A DNA stretch of 64,000 nucleotides from NCBI GenBank assembly GCA_946965045.2, contig OX337235.1, forward strand, positions 1,813,508 through 1,877,507, read 5' to 3'. Position numbers and translations under genes: made by a program. The notes beneath the pieces were generated by a model, which did no database searches, was not told where the DNA came from, and saw only the letters and a program-made list of their open reading frames with translations. This document shows positions 10,111 through 20,610 of this stretch, piece by piece (position 1 is the first letter of the stretch; every line of letters begins with the position of its first letter). Source of the DNA: Epithemia pelagica. Taxonomy: Eukaryota; Bacillariophyta; Bacillariophyceae; Surirellales; Surirellaceae.

Positions 10111-12183
10111 ATGGCACATCCGGCACCTCCGCCGCCGGTGGCCATAGCTCCCTACCCTAAATGCTATCGAGACAAGTATGCAGCGATGGACGACATCTTG
10201 GGCGGCGTGTACAGCGGCTATCTGCAACAGTACGCCGCTGAAAATGGATATGACAGTACTGAGTTGATGCAGAAGATCCAAACGACAACCACCGCTCTAC
10301 CTCAAGTCTTCGCTGCCCTCGTCAAGCAATCTGGCGGCGCTTACGTGGTGACGGCCCTCCATCGACCGGCTATGTACGCCAGTGTGCCGGGTGACCCACT
10401 CCACTGGGACGACCGAATGTTTGCCTTCACACAAGACATCGAGCCAGGTAATTACATCGACATGATTGAGTTCCCTGTGGACGGCATGGATGAAACCCAA
10501 CCACAACAAACTCCCACCATGGCACAAGTCGATCTCTTATTGGCTGCCGACCACACCTTGGCCATCATACCAGTTCAAGCCGCCGGTGCTAATGACACGG
10601 AATCGGTCACTGTCCGAAATTTGGTGCCCATTCCCCACCGATACGTACATTTAATCCTGACACAAGATCTCACGCCTCGACAGGCCTGGGATCAGATTGG
10701 AGGCGCCATTCGCAATGATGGTGCAGAGGTAGATTGCGATGTACTCCTTCAGTGGCTCCGGGTTTCGCTCACTCTGTCAGCAACCAACCACCCAGCCACC
10801 TATCTGGGCACAGCATCCACGGTGTTCCCTCCTTTGCGCGTGGATCGTGAACTCCAGCGACATCGCTGGCGTTTGCTCATCCACGATTTCCCCCATCTCA
10901 ATCCGAGCCAACTTAGCCAGCAAGACCAGACGGTCCAACTGATCAATTCCCTTCGTGTTGACAGGGCCGCCGAACGGGCCGCAGATGCCGCCGCACGAGC
11001 AGCCGCTAGCGCACCAAAATTGCCGGCGGAGAAATTCCCGGAGACAACCCCAGTCTGGATGCGTTACTGTATGGTAGTGGGTGAAGAGGACCTACCGGGG
11101 CTATATCATCGCTGGGCGAACGCGGCCAAGGCTGAGCGTCGCATTGCCTTTCAAGCTGTAATCGAAGAACGAGCACGGCAACCCGACGCGGCCACCAACA
11201 TACCACCCTTTGCCACGAAAGAACTTTATGAGCATGTGCTCATGGGGCGCCTAGCCCCGCGGCCCTACGAAGCTGAGGATCTTACGATCGGTATTAGCCC
11301 CTTTACTTGTGGCTTCCAAAATGGAGAACGCGACCGTGACATCATCATCCGTACGCAAAACTTCGACCTGATGATGCAAGGGCACACTCAGCCCACCCTG
11401 GCTGAACAAGAAACGTTCCGCACAAAGGACGTGCCCATTCCACGGACGATCTACGAAGCAGGTCTACAGATCAAGGCAACTAGTGTGGTTTTAGATGTTG
11501 TCTTGGGCACGCATGCACCGCTGTGTGCGGCCCTACGGGAATTTTGCCTTTCTGCGTGGCCTCACATAGAGGCGCACCTCAATTTGTCCTTGGAAGACCA
11601 CACGCCTATATTGCCACTGATTCTTCGTTGGGTGCAACTCGAGATGGCTGCCTACTTGCAGGATCTCAATCAAGGACGCCGGGCCTTGGTGCCAGCCTTT
11701 GGAGAACTAGAACGCATCATCACCCGTCGTGCACACCACCAATTTGCGCCAATGCCAACCCGCTACATGGTTGCCGCACCAGCCCCCGCCGCACCAGCAG
11801 CAACAGGCACTACTCCCGCCGCCAACACCGCAACAGGACGATCCGCCAACAGTGGAAACCGCGATCCGGGTGACCGTGTCGAGAATCCCAGTCCTGTACC
11901 CGCGTTGCAGACGGCCTTCAACAATGCCGGGATTCGCATCGCCCAACTACGTGAGCACGCACCAACAACGCTGGATACAACAACAAATACCAATGTTCCT
12001 ATTTGTCTTAGTTACCACCTACGGGGCTCGTGCTACTCAAACTGTCAACGAGCCGTCACCCATCGTGCTCTTACGGCCGGCGAGCGACGCCGCATGATGA
12101 CGTTTGCCAGTCAGCACCTGCCTGCCGGAGAAGCAGGTACCCCAGCGCCGGCCCAGGGCAATGCACCTGCCCCTTCACCCTGA
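10111..12183 (+). CDS. YR retrotransposon ORF1, Gag-like with Cys/His finger
   Basis: 690-aa protein beginning 7 bp after repeat A1. By position it is the structural (Gag-like) protein of the element. Most of it has no domain I can name. Residues about 550-610 are Ala/Pro/Thr-rich and probably disordered. Near the C-terminus CLSYHLRGSC, YSNC and QRAVTH make a C-X8-C-X3-C-X5-H finger, a likely RNA-binding knuckle. The frame is uninterrupted and ends 84 bp before the RT ORF. The start is the first ATG after the repeat. Codon use looks like the next two ORFs (GC-richer than neighbouring host genes). Function is inferred from element layout and the finger. Confidence 0.8.
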   Translation: MAHPAPPPPVAIAPYPKCYRDKYAAMDDILGGVYSGYLQQYAAENGYDSTELMQKIQTTTTALPQVFAALVKQSGGAYVVTALHRPAMYASVPGDPLHWDDRMFAFTQDIEPGNYIDMIEFPVDGMDETQPQQTPTMAQVDLLLAADHTLAIIPVQAAGANDTESVTVRNLVPIPHRYVHLILTQDLTPRQAWDQIGGAIRNDGAEVDCDVLLQWLRVSLTLSATNHPATYLGTASTVFPPLRVDRELQRHRWRLLIHDFPHLNPSQLSQQDQTVQLINSLRVDRAAERAADAAARAAASAPKLPAEKFPETTPVWMRYCMVVGEEDLPGLYHRWANAAKAERRIAFQAVIEERARQPDAATNIPPFATKELYEHVLMGRLAPRPYEAEDLTIGISPFTCGFQNGERDRDIIIRTQNFDLMMQGHTQPTLAEQETFRTKDVPIPRTIYEAGLQIKATSVVLDVVLGTHAPLCAALREFCLSAWPHIEAHLNLSLEDHTPILPLILRWVQLEMAAYLQDLNQGRRALVPAFGELERIITRRAHHQFAPMPTRYMVAAPAPAAPAATGTTPAANTATGRSANSGNRDPGDRVENPSPVPALQTAFNNAGIRIAQLREHAPTTLDTTTNTNVPICLSYHLRGSCYSNCQRAVTHRALTAGERRRMMTFASQHLPAGEAGTPAPAQGNAPAPSP

Positions 12184-12267
12184 CTGGTAGGCCCGGGTCC
12201 AACACCCTGCAGGCCACCTACCAACGAACCCAACAACACGACCCTTCACCGTGACCCCTATCAAGAG

Positions 12268-14604
12268 ATGCCGAGAAGTGTAGAATTGGGTAAGTTAGTA
12301 GAGCGCTTCACTTGCACACAACAAAATTCTCCTTCTTGGCCTTCGTTCCTCCGTCAGATCCGAGGCCGTTCCTGCCTTCATCCAAGAATAGGTGAGCTGC
12401 CGCACGATGCCGCACCTTACCTGGCGAAACTCCGGTCAATAGGGGCACCTGTGGAGGTCAAAACCCTCCCATGGACAACACAACAAAAACTAGAAGCCAT
12501 CACCAGAGGACCCCACCAATCCTCACGAGCCTATTTGGGTTTTTTGGAAAGCGAGATGGTTGATATGATAACACAAAAATTTTGGATTGTCCTGCCGTAC
12601 GACATCGTGCAACACTACGAAAACCTCAGAATATCCCCGATCGGTGTGGTGCCACAGCGGGAACGGCGTCCCCGAACAATTGTAGACTACAGTTACTCGG
12701 GACTCAACAAGGAAACGCTTAAAATGGCACCACCAGAAGCTATGCAGTTTGGTCGAGCCCTACATCGTCTTCTGTATCGCATCTTCACCGCCCCAAAAAA
12801 CCAAGGCCCAATCTACATGCTCAAAATCGACCTGTCTGATGGCTTCTACCGACTCCGTGTCAAGCCAGAAGACGTTCTGAAACTGGGGGTGGCCTTCCCA
12901 ACTGCCCCAGGAGAGCCCAAGCTAGTTGCATTTCCCATTACACTACCGATGGGATGGACAGAAAGCCCACCATACTTTTGCAGCGCGACAGAGACTGTGG
13001 TCGACATCGCCAACCAATACGCCGGCTCGTCGTGGGACCCACCGCCGCATCGGTTAGAGCCAGCCGCGGCCACCCAACCTCCACCAGAAATAAATACCCA
13101 CTCAATCACGGTCCCACTCCATCTTCAACACACGCCATTGACCAACACCACTTTCCTACCCAACTTACCACTAAAGCCACATCGTCTTCGTCATCGCGCC
13201 CAACCGCTGGCCTACGCGGATGTTTTTGTGGACGATGAGGTCCTCCTAGGCCAAGGCTCTAAAGCACGTCTCAACCGCTTTCGTCGGCAAGTGATGCACA
13301 TCAATGATGCAGTTTTCCGCCCCAACGATACGCGCGACCACCACCGCAAGGAACCAATCTCCGCCAAGAAGTTATTGAGAGGCGATGCGTGTTGGTCCAC
13401 ACGGAAACAACTGTTGGGATGGCTGGTCGACACGTTACGGGGAACCCTCGAGCTGCCTCCACACCGCAAAGAACGCCTCCTTACGATCCTTACCGATGTC
13501 ATCGGCAAAAACAGGCTGAGTGTCAACAAAACCCACAAACTACTCGGGGAGTTGCGCAGCATGGTGCTGGGCATACCGGGTGGCCAAGGTCTTTTCTCTC
13601 AATTGCAAGTTGCATTGACCCGGCGGTCAGATAAACATCGTGTTCGACTCCATCAAGGTGCCCAGGATGCACTACGGGATTTCCTCCACTTGGCCAAGGA
13701 TCTGGCCAACCAACCGACTCGTATTGCTGAACTCTTCCCGACGGTCCCAGCGCACCACACGGGCGCGTGCGATGCGGCGCGCAATGGCATGGGTGGAGTA
13801 TGGCTACCCCAACCACACTCCTTGGAGCCACCACTCGTCTGGCGGCACCCTTTCCCTGAACACATCCAGTCCGCCTTGGTCAGCTTTGACAACCCCGCGG
13901 GCACCATCACAAACTCGGACTTGGAACTGGCTGGCACGGTGGCACAGGCTGCCGTTTTAGCCGCAAACAAGGATCTACGCGAAAAGACTCTCGCCATCTG
14001 TACCGACAACACCCCCGCATTGGCATGGCAAGGCCGCGGTGCAAAAACAACAACCGGCCCCGCCTCCTACCTCCTGCGCCTTGCTGCACTTCAGCAGCGT
14101 CAGTTCCGCTACGTTGTTCAACACTCATATATACCGGGCCCAGCAAACCACCTAGCCGACATTGCCTCCCGGCGCTTTGATCTGTCTGACACAGCCTTAC
14201 TCTCACACCTCAATTCTGTTGCTCCCCACTCCCAGCCTTGGAAAATGCTTCTCCTGCCGCCAGAAACAACTTTGCAGCTGATTACCGCGCTGCAAAGGCA
14301 AAGGCCCGCCTTGCCGTCACTGCAAGCCGTGCCAACGCCACCGACCGCTTCTGGACCCATCACTGGGTCCCCTACACCGAGTCGCTGGGGATCACCGACC
14401 CCTTCCTCAGCGACATTGATGACAAAGTTCCGCTTCTCCGGGTCCTGGCCTACAGGATCCGCGACGGTCGCGCCAGCCGCAGCGGTCAACCTGTCCGATC
14501 TGAACGAGTACGTGACGAAATACTGGCCGTCGCAAAGGCGTTCACCGAATTGGGCCGCCCGGATCCCCGCCTCACGGCTGCTGGCACCATGGATCCGCGC
14601 TTAA
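12268..14604 (+). CDS. YR retrotransposon ORF2, reverse transcriptase/RNase H
   Basis: 778-aa polymerase of the DIRS/Ngaro type. Reading N to C: RPRTIVDYSYSGLN (RT motif near residue 135), MLKIDLSDGFYRLRV (motif A, Asp), LPMGWTESPPYFCSATE (motif B), LAYADVFVDDEVLLG (motif C, the catalytic FVDD near 13210), then HKLLGELRSMVLGIPGG (thumb-like), and an RNase H region with GACDAARNGMGGVWLP and ICTDNTPALAWQG supplying acidic residues. A Pro/Thr-rich insert sits between motifs B and C. The C-terminal 122 codons overlap the recombinase ORF in another frame (14238-14604). No stop or frameshift is present, so the enzyme could be active. Confidence 0.9.
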   Translation: MPRSVELGKLVERFTCTQQNSPSWPSFLRQIRGRSCLHPRIGELPHDAAPYLAKLRSIGAPVEVKTLPWTTQQKLEAITRGPHQSSRAYLGFLESEMVDMITQKFWIVLPYDIVQHYENLRISPIGVVPQRERRPRTIVDYSYSGLNKETLKMAPPEAMQFGRALHRLLYRIFTAPKNQGPIYMLKIDLSDGFYRLRVKPEDVLKLGVAFPTAPGEPKLVAFPITLPMGWTESPPYFCSATETVVDIANQYAGSSWDPPPHRLEPAAATQPPPEINTHSITVPLHLQHTPLTNTTFLPNLPLKPHRLRHRAQPLAYADVFVDDEVLLGQGSKARLNRFRRQVMHINDAVFRPNDTRDHHRKEPISAKKLLRGDACWSTRKQLLGWLVDTLRGTLELPPHRKERLLTILTDVIGKNRLSVNKTHKLLGELRSMVLGIPGGQGLFSQLQVALTRRSDKHRVRLHQGAQDALRDFLHLAKDLANQPTRIAELFPTVPAHHTGACDAARNGMGGVWLPQPHSLEPPLVWRHPFPEHIQSALVSFDNPAGTITNSDLELAGTVAQAAVLAANKDLREKTLAICTDNTPALAWQGRGAKTTTGPASYLLRLAALQQRQFRYVVQHSYIPGPANHLADIASRRFDLSDTALLSHLNSVAPHSQPWKMLLLPPETTLQLITALQRQRPALPSLQAVPTPPTASGPITGSPTPSRWGSPTPSSATLMTKFRFSGSWPTGSATVAPAAAVNLSDLNEYVTKYWPSQRRSPNWAARIPASRLLAPWIRA

Positions 14605-15401
14605 CCACGCTCTACCGCGCCTTTGCAAACGACGACCCCCCGCCTAACCGAGTCAAACCTATGCCAATTCAAATCCTCCACAAAGCACAACACACGGCCA
14701 CTCAACTTGGCGATGCTTACAACTTGGCCATCTGCGACATGGCCTGGATTGCCTTTTTCTTTCTTCTGCGTCCGGGCGAATACTGCAAATCCCCCGACAA
14801 CACACCCATTGCACTCCAGGACATCACCTTCACAATTGGCCACCAACGCCTCAACCACATGACATGCCCACTTCACCTACTGCAACGTGCCACGCATGTC
14901 TCTATCACCTTTCAACAACAAAAAAATCGTGAACGTGGTGAGGTCATTGCCCATGGCCGCAGTGGGCACAGCATTGCTTGTCCCACCCTCGCGCTGATCC
15001 GGCGCATCACCTACCTCCGCCAACATCCACGTTCCGCTCCAACCATGGCGCTGTGCACCTGGTACACCATCACCAATCGCCCATCCTTGTTATCTTCAAA
15101 CAACCTTACCTCCGCCCTACGAGACGCCACCGATTCCTTGCCCAATCTGGGCTTCTCGAGTTCGGATGTCAACGCCCGCAGCCTTCGCGCGGGTGGCGCC
15201 ATGGCGCTCCTCTGCGGCCGCATTGATCGGGACACCATACGATTGGTCGGCCGATGGAAATCCGACGCCATGTTTCGTTACCTTCATGCACAAGCCCTTC
15301 CACTCATTCGCGATCTTGCGCGCACCATGGTCACGCACGGGCATTACACGCTTATGCCTGAAGCCGACCTGCCCGCAGCTGCCCTCCAAATCCTGCGGTA
15401 A
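14238..15401 (+). CDS. YR retrotransposon ORF3, tyrosine recombinase
   Basis: 387-aa tyrosine recombinase that would integrate the circular cDNA. The N-terminal ~110 residues resemble a core-binding (SAM-like) domain. Catalytic landmarks: the first Arg in FFLLRPGEYC (near 14765), the second box in ARSLRAGGAMALL (near 15180, Arg of H/RxxR), then LVGRWKSDAMFRYLH (near 15244-15285) with Trp in the His/Trp position and the nucleophile Tyr. It starts inside ORF2 in a different frame; the nominal ATG at 14238 is the first in frame, but the true entry could be by reinitiation, splicing or frameshift. It ends 39 bp before repeat B1. Complete and uninterrupted. Confidence 0.9.
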   Translation: MENASPAARNNFAADYRAAKAKARLAVTASRANATDRFWTHHWVPYTESLGITDPFLSDIDDKVPLLRVLAYRIRDGRASRSGQPVRSERVRDEILAVAKAFTELGRPDPRLTAAGTMDPRLTTLYRAFANDDPPPNRVKPMPIQILHKAQHTATQLGDAYNLAICDMAWIAFFFLLRPGEYCKSPDNTPIALQDITFTIGHQRLNHMTCPLHLLQRATHVSITFQQQKNRERGEVIAHGRSGHSIACPTLALIRRITYLRQHPRSAPTMALCTWYTITNRPSLLSSNNLTSALRDATDSLPNLGFSSSDVNARSLRAGGAMALLCGRIDRDTIRLVGRWKSDAMFRYLHAQALPLIRDLARTMVTHGHYTLMPEADLPAAALQILR

Positions 15402-15440
15402 CCCACCCAACATTCCATTCTATCCCACCCGGGAGGTGGC

Positions 15441-15553
15441 CTCAGGGGCATGGCGGGGGGCCATGTAACCTAGTAAACCTGGTTTGGCCCATACCTCCAA
15501 CCCCAACTACCGGATGGACGACGCACGACAAGCTACGTAGGTGGCGATAGCCA
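15441..15553 (+). repeat. Split direct repeat B1
   Basis: 113 bp, identical to 15705-15817, lying directly against repeat A2. The B1-A2 junction at 15553/15554 is what a circular intermediate would carry. Confidence 0.92.
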
Positions 15554-15679
15554 TTGTAGTCGCGCAGGAGAAGGAGGGACAGACGAACAACAACACATGA
15601 AAATACAACCACAACACCGATTGAACGGTCACAATTGTTTCTCCAGCCGACTGTCGAGTCCGTAGCGTGAAATAGAACC
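15554..15679 (+). repeat. Split direct repeat A2
   Basis: 126 bp, identical to A1 at 9978-10103. A 25-bp pyrimidine-rich spacer separates it from B2. Confidence 0.93.
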
Positions 15680-15704
15680 TCCCGCCCACCACACCAGCCT
15701 CCCG

Positions 15705-15817
15705 CTCAGGGGCATGGCGGGGGGCCATGTAACCTAGTAAACCTGGTTTGGCCCATACCTCCAACCCCAACTACCGGATGGACGACGCACGACAAGCTAC
15801 GTAGGTGGCGATAGCCA
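15705..15817 (+). repeat. Split direct repeat B2 (right end)
   Basis: 113 bp, identical to B1. It marks the right end of the element; host sequence leading to Hsp78/ClpB resumes after it. Confidence 0.92.
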
Positions 15818-16173
15818 CATCACAAGTTGTACTACGCCCAGGCGGGGTGAGAAGTTCTATATATGTACATTACCGTATGTTGTTTCATTCCTGTAGATTG
15901 CCTCTCGAAGCGCGCTAGAGCGTAATATCATCGCAATCGTGATTGCACTGCTTCGGGTTTTTTCTGGGAATGTTTTTTGTTTTCTGTTCACAACGACAGA
16001 ACCAACTCGAATGCTTTCGAACCGGCAAGTCCACAACAACAAGGTCCTCGTCCTCGTCCTCAATTCTTACAAGTGCAAACTGCTCGTTTGGGTGTAGGTG
16101 GTCCAGAATAACCGCCCTTACAAGAACAACAACAACACCTAGAACAAGTCACCAGAACTGCATCAACCGCATC
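15818..16173. other. Intergenic, upstream of Hsp78/ClpB
   Basis: About 356 bp of host sequence between the transposon and the Hsp78 ATG. It contains a CAACAA-rich likely 5'UTR. With 9629-9977 it would form an original divergent spacer of about 705 bp. Confidence 0.5.
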
Positions 16174-18994
16174 ATGCTCTTGTCGCGCGTGGCAGTGGCC
16201 AAGCCACAGACGTCCCATACGTACGTACAAAGAGTGTTGCTTCAGTCTCCAGGACGATCCTTTCGTGCACTGTCCTCTACAGCAACGAGTAGTTGGTTGC
16301 CCGTTTCGGGTCGCAGTCACAATGGGCCACACACCAACTCGATTCTGCGGCATCCCGTCGGTGCCCAACGATTCCAATCGTCGTCACCTCCTGGAAACAA
16401 TAACAACAACAATGGGAAAATGAATTTACCGTCGTGGTTGACGGGCGAACAAGCCAAGCCGGGAGAATATTTGGAAAAGTACACGACCGACTTGACCAAA
16501 CTCGCGGCCGACGACAAACTCGATCCCATTATTGGAAGACACGACGAAATTCGACGATGCCTACAAATCTTGGCGCGACGAACCAAAAACAATGTACGTA
16601 CATGCCGAGTTTCGACCAGGAAAGAGGTAGACTCTTATGATTCCAACATTGTGTCTGACTCGAATTTTCGATTCGTTTTCTCCTCGTTGTGCTCTCGCTC
16701 CCTATGTATCACAGGCCATTTTAACCGGTGAAGCGGGTGTGGGGAAGACGGCCATTGCCAATGGACTGGCCCAGCGCATTCAGTCGGGACAAGTCCCGGA
16801 AAGCATGAAAGATAAGCGTGTCCTATCCTTGGACTTGGCCGCACTCATGGCGGGTGCTGCGGTTCGGGGACAGTTTGAGGAGCGGATCAAGGGTGTTCTG
16901 CGTGATGTGGAGGCAGAACAGGGCAAGGTCATTTTGTTCATTGATGAATTGCATACCATGGTGGGAGCAGGCAAGACAGAAGGAAGTATGGATATGGGAA
17001 ATATTCTAAAACCTGCTCTCGCTCGTGGTGATTTGCAAATGGTGGGCGCCACGACCTTGAACGAATTCCGAATCATTGAAAAGGACGCGGCCTTGGCGCG
17101 AAGGTTCCAGTCAGTCTATGTAAATGAACCAAGCATTGAGGACACGCTCAGTATATTGCGTGGTTTGAAAACCGCCTATGAACTGCATCATGGCATTCGA
17201 ATCAAGGATGAAGCCCTGGTTGCCGCCGCAACCTTGTCCGATCGGTACTTGACAGAACGGAAACAACCTGACAAATCCATCGATCTGGTGGATGAAGCTT
17301 GTTCTAGGTTACGATTGGAACAAGAGTCCAAGCCAGAGGTCATTTGGAAACTGGAGCGGGACCTGGTCACACGTCAAATTGAATTGAGTGCACTCGAGAA
17401 TGAAAAGGACGAGGGCAGTAAGGGCTTTCTTCAACGCAAAGAACAAGTTGAGCAAGAAGTAAACAAGTTGAAGAGCGAAGTAGAGGACTTGACAAATAAA
17501 TGGAAGGCCGAAAAGAGTGAACTAGGTCGTGTACAGGAAGTCAAGAATGAACTCGAACAGGCACGTACCTCTATGGAACTGGCTCGACGAAAGGGAGATT
17601 TCGCACAAACGGCAGAATTCATGCACAGCACCATTCCCCAATTGGAAAAAGAATTGCACGATCTCGAATTGGCAGTCGATGATGAAAACAACAAAACAGC
17701 AAGTGAGAAGATGTTGGCCGAAGCCGTGACAGCGCAAGCTATTGCGACCATTATTGCGAGTCATACGGGCATCCCAGTTGCGCGGTTAACCGGGGATGAA
17801 TCAGAAAAATTGTTGCATATGGAAAATGACTTGCGCCAACGTGTGGTTGGACAAGATCATGCCTTGCAAATTGTCAGTGATACAGTTCGATTGGCCCGAA
17901 CTCGATTGCAAGCTCACGATCGGACACTTGGCAATTTGCTCTTTTTGGGTCCCACAGGTGTCGGAAAAACGGAACTGAGCAAGGCACTCGCTGAATTTGT
18001 CTTTGATAGCGCAGATGCCATGACAAGAGTCGATATGAGCGAGTATGGTGAAAAGCATACCGTGTCACGCTTAATTGGTGCACCGCCTGGTACGTGTACG
18101 TGTGCGTAGCCGTCCGAACAGGTCAATGATCTAGGTCTAACCATTGTTGTTACGCCGTCGACAGGATACATTGGTTACGATGAAGGCGGGACCTTGACGG
18201 AAAGCGTCCGGCGACGACCATACCAAGTATTGCTGTTGGATGAATTTGAGAAAGCGCATCCTGATGTGTGGAACATTTTGCTGCAAGTATTTGATGAGGG
18301 ACATCTGACAGACTCAAATGGTCGTAAAGTTGATTTCCGAAACGTTATTGTGATTATGACATCCAATATGGGTGCCCAACTCATTTCGGAGCTCCCCTCG
18401 CACCTACGTGGATCGGAACCAGAGGTCCAGGAACAAATCTTAAACCACGTACGACCGATGCTGGCACCCGAATTGTGGAATCGTATTGACAATACCATTG
18501 TCTTTAACCGGTTGCAGCGTGAGGATATGGATGCAATAGTCGATATTCGGTTGAAGGAAATTGTGGATCGGTTGGACGATCAAAACAACATGACGCTGGA
18601 AATCAGTGATACGGCAAAAGATGTACTTTCCGAAATGGGATACGACATACGATACGGGGCACGTCCTTTGCGGCGCGTATTGACGAGGGAATTGCTGAAT
18701 CCACTGAGTCGATTGGTATTGGAAGGGGCCGTGGTCGAAGGCGAGAGCGTTAGGGTTCGAACTCGGGCCGAGGCAGAACGAGAAAAGAAACAGCTCCATC
18801 ATGGCGGCCAAACTGGCTTTGGATGGATTTCTTCCAATCCCCAAAGTGACAACAAGAATGATGTCGTCGTTCTGCGTAATCATGCTACCCGTGAGAATGA
18901 AAACATGGATGAGACGGAGCGCAAACTGTTGCCTATCGAGGAAGACAACGAGGAAGCAGCAGCGCCTGAAGATGAAACGTTGCGTTCCGCATGA
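16174..18994 (+). CDS. HSP78: Mitochondrial ClpB/Hsp78 disaggregase (AAA+)
   Basis: Hexameric AAA+ chaperone that extracts proteins from aggregates in the mitochondrial matrix. Model: exons 16174-16593, 16715-18089 and 18165-18994, introns of 121 and 75 bp, both with GTACGT donors; 874 aa. The first join restores RTKNN followed by [14 protein letters not shown] (Walker A1, about residues 141-154), the second restores [13 protein letters not shown]. Other landmarks: [10 protein letters not shown] (Walker B1), a coiled middle domain at about 330-480, GPTGVGKT (Walker A2, near 552), [15 protein letters not shown] (Walker B2) and RYGARPLRR (sensor 2). The double N-terminal Clp domain is missing, as in yeast Hsp78. 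The ATG at 16174 starts a Ser/Arg-rich presequence. The C-terminus ends in an acidic tail. Confidence 0.93.
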
Positions 18995-19253
18995 GGCGAT
19001 TAGAGACGTAATACAATGACATGTATGAGGTAGAAATGAAATAATTAGGAGTAGCTAATAAGAAATGCAATCACAATTTTATTGCTGAGACAGTGGAAAC
19101 CAAATTTGTTTCGATCTATGTTGACGGATACGCGACACGCCCTTTTGTTCTGTATGGAAGCTTCCCAGTTACATTCAATTAAGGTGACGTACACAGCAGA
19201 TACTGATAATGTCAATGCTGGCTTTCAAAGGGCATGCTGTTACTTGTAACGTC

Positions 19254-20610
19254 TCAACTAAGTTGCTTCTGAAGAGTAGGCGTCAGATATTCCGCGACGC
19301 GAAGAGTCTCCACTCCAATGTCAATCGTTGCAATACCTGTCGCTTCCGCACCAGTGGCACAAAAAGCGGCGACACGCTCCTTGACAGTGACGTAATCCAA
19401 GTCCTGACTAAAGAAATAAGGCTTTCACAAACAGAGTGTCAGATATTTCACACCGAAGACAAGCCTTCCGAATGTCATTCTGGACTTACCATGGCACCTG
19501 GGTATTTCTTTTCGAGAGCTGCAACATTTGATTTGTCTTCCTCATCAGGGATAGAATGACGAAAGACTTCTTTGCCGTCCTTCTCGACCAAAGCCCATGA
19601 GATTTCGCCACCGCAACGATCTGCGGCCGCAGAGACTTCCTTGCCTGTTTTGGTTTTGATCGTGAACTTGATTTTGTCGAAATCAGTAAATTCATTTCCA
19701 CTTGGCCCCTTCAAGGTTTGACAACTCGAAAAATCCTTATCGGCAACACACGATTCAATATTGTCGACCGAAACGTCGAAGAAGGACACCAAGAGGGCTA
19801 GTTCATGAATGGCCATGTTTTTGAGCATTCCTTCTTTATTACGCTCAAAGCATTCTCCAAGACTTTCAGGTGTGTTCTCATAGGAGTTGTTACTGACAAA
19901 AGTGATAGTCCCTCCATTGGCGTCTGCGTAGTCAATAGCTTTGCGGACAAACTTTGTCACATTCTTATTATAACCCATGAGGACCGACACGTTGGCGGCC
20001 TTGGCTTGGTCACGCATAGATTCCAATTCACTAACGGTAGGGGCACCTGGCTTTTCGAGGTAAATGGTGGAACACTTGGCATCAATACACTGAGTCAAAA
20101 ACTTGGGATTGTCTGCCGTTCGGCCAGAGATCAACGCCAACCGCTTCACTCCCTCAGGAGGGGTAGGTAAATCCGCGACGGCCGAAAAGAATTCAACACC
20201 ATACTTTTCGGCAGTCTCCTTCTTCCATTCCGCGAACTCTGGACCTCCAGGACCTTCGGCACCTGTCATTGGAATATAGGCCGAACAAAGCAGACAGAGT
20301 GTATGAGATTATTTGGAACCAGTCGTGGTCGTCGACCGACGCGACCGACGGCATCTCAAGCAAATCAAGTAGGAAACAGCTGTATCAAATACCAACACAA
20401 ACAAGCCCTCATCTACTTGGTAGCTCCATGGACGAATCTTTGGCACTCACCAGGACCCAAGAACCATGGTTCAACCACGTAGCAAAGAGCAGCACTAGGA
20501 ACCCTTCCTTCCAACATTTGAACCGCATGATACCATCCCATTCCACGATTGGGGGCACCGCACCCCACCATCACAACTTGGCACTGGTTTTCTTTCACTT
20601 CGACCGGCAT
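19254..20610 (-). CDS. Gfo/Idh/MocA family NAD(P)-dependent oxidoreductase, copy 1
   Basis: Predicted NAD(P)-dependent dehydrogenase of 360 aa; substrate unknown. Exons 20610-20451, 20262-19490 and 19403-19254; introns 188 bp (GTGAGT) and 86 bp (GTAAGT). Exon 1 carries the Rossmann start CQVVMVGCGAPNRGMGWYHA, exon 2 the family signature TIYLEKPGAPTV with the catalytic Lys of the E-K-P motif, then a C-terminal alpha/beta domain with CFERNKEGMLKNMAIHELAL. Exon 3 adds DYVTVKERVAAFCATGAEAT and a short helix. The start is set by conservation with copy 2, which shares the same MPV N-terminus. All three exons are in frame. Confidence 0.87.

Larger units (their letters stand above)
9978..15817 (+). 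mobile_element. Tyrosine-recombinase retrotransposon with split direct repeats (PAT/Ngaro-like)
   Basis: A 5.84-kb element with the order A1 - three ORFs - B1 - A2 - B2. A1 (9978-10103) and A2 (15554-15679) are identical 126-bp repeats; B1 (15441-15553) and B2 (15705-15817) are identical 113-bp repeats; B1 abuts A2. Split direct repeats plus a tyrosine recombinase in place of a DDE integrase define the PAT/Ngaro branch of the DIRS order, where integration runs through a circular intermediate without target-site duplication. I see none. All three ORFs (gag-like, RT/RNase H, recombinase) are open, so the copy looks complete and recent. No methyltransferase domain is seen, unlike DIRS1. Confidence 0.92.

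Noticed and set aside
15943-16173. Upstream in-frame start for Hsp78/ClpB
   Set aside because: Adds a Cys/Phe-rich then Ser/Thr-rich segment ahead of a convincing mitochondrial presequence that begins at 16174; more likely 5'UTR.
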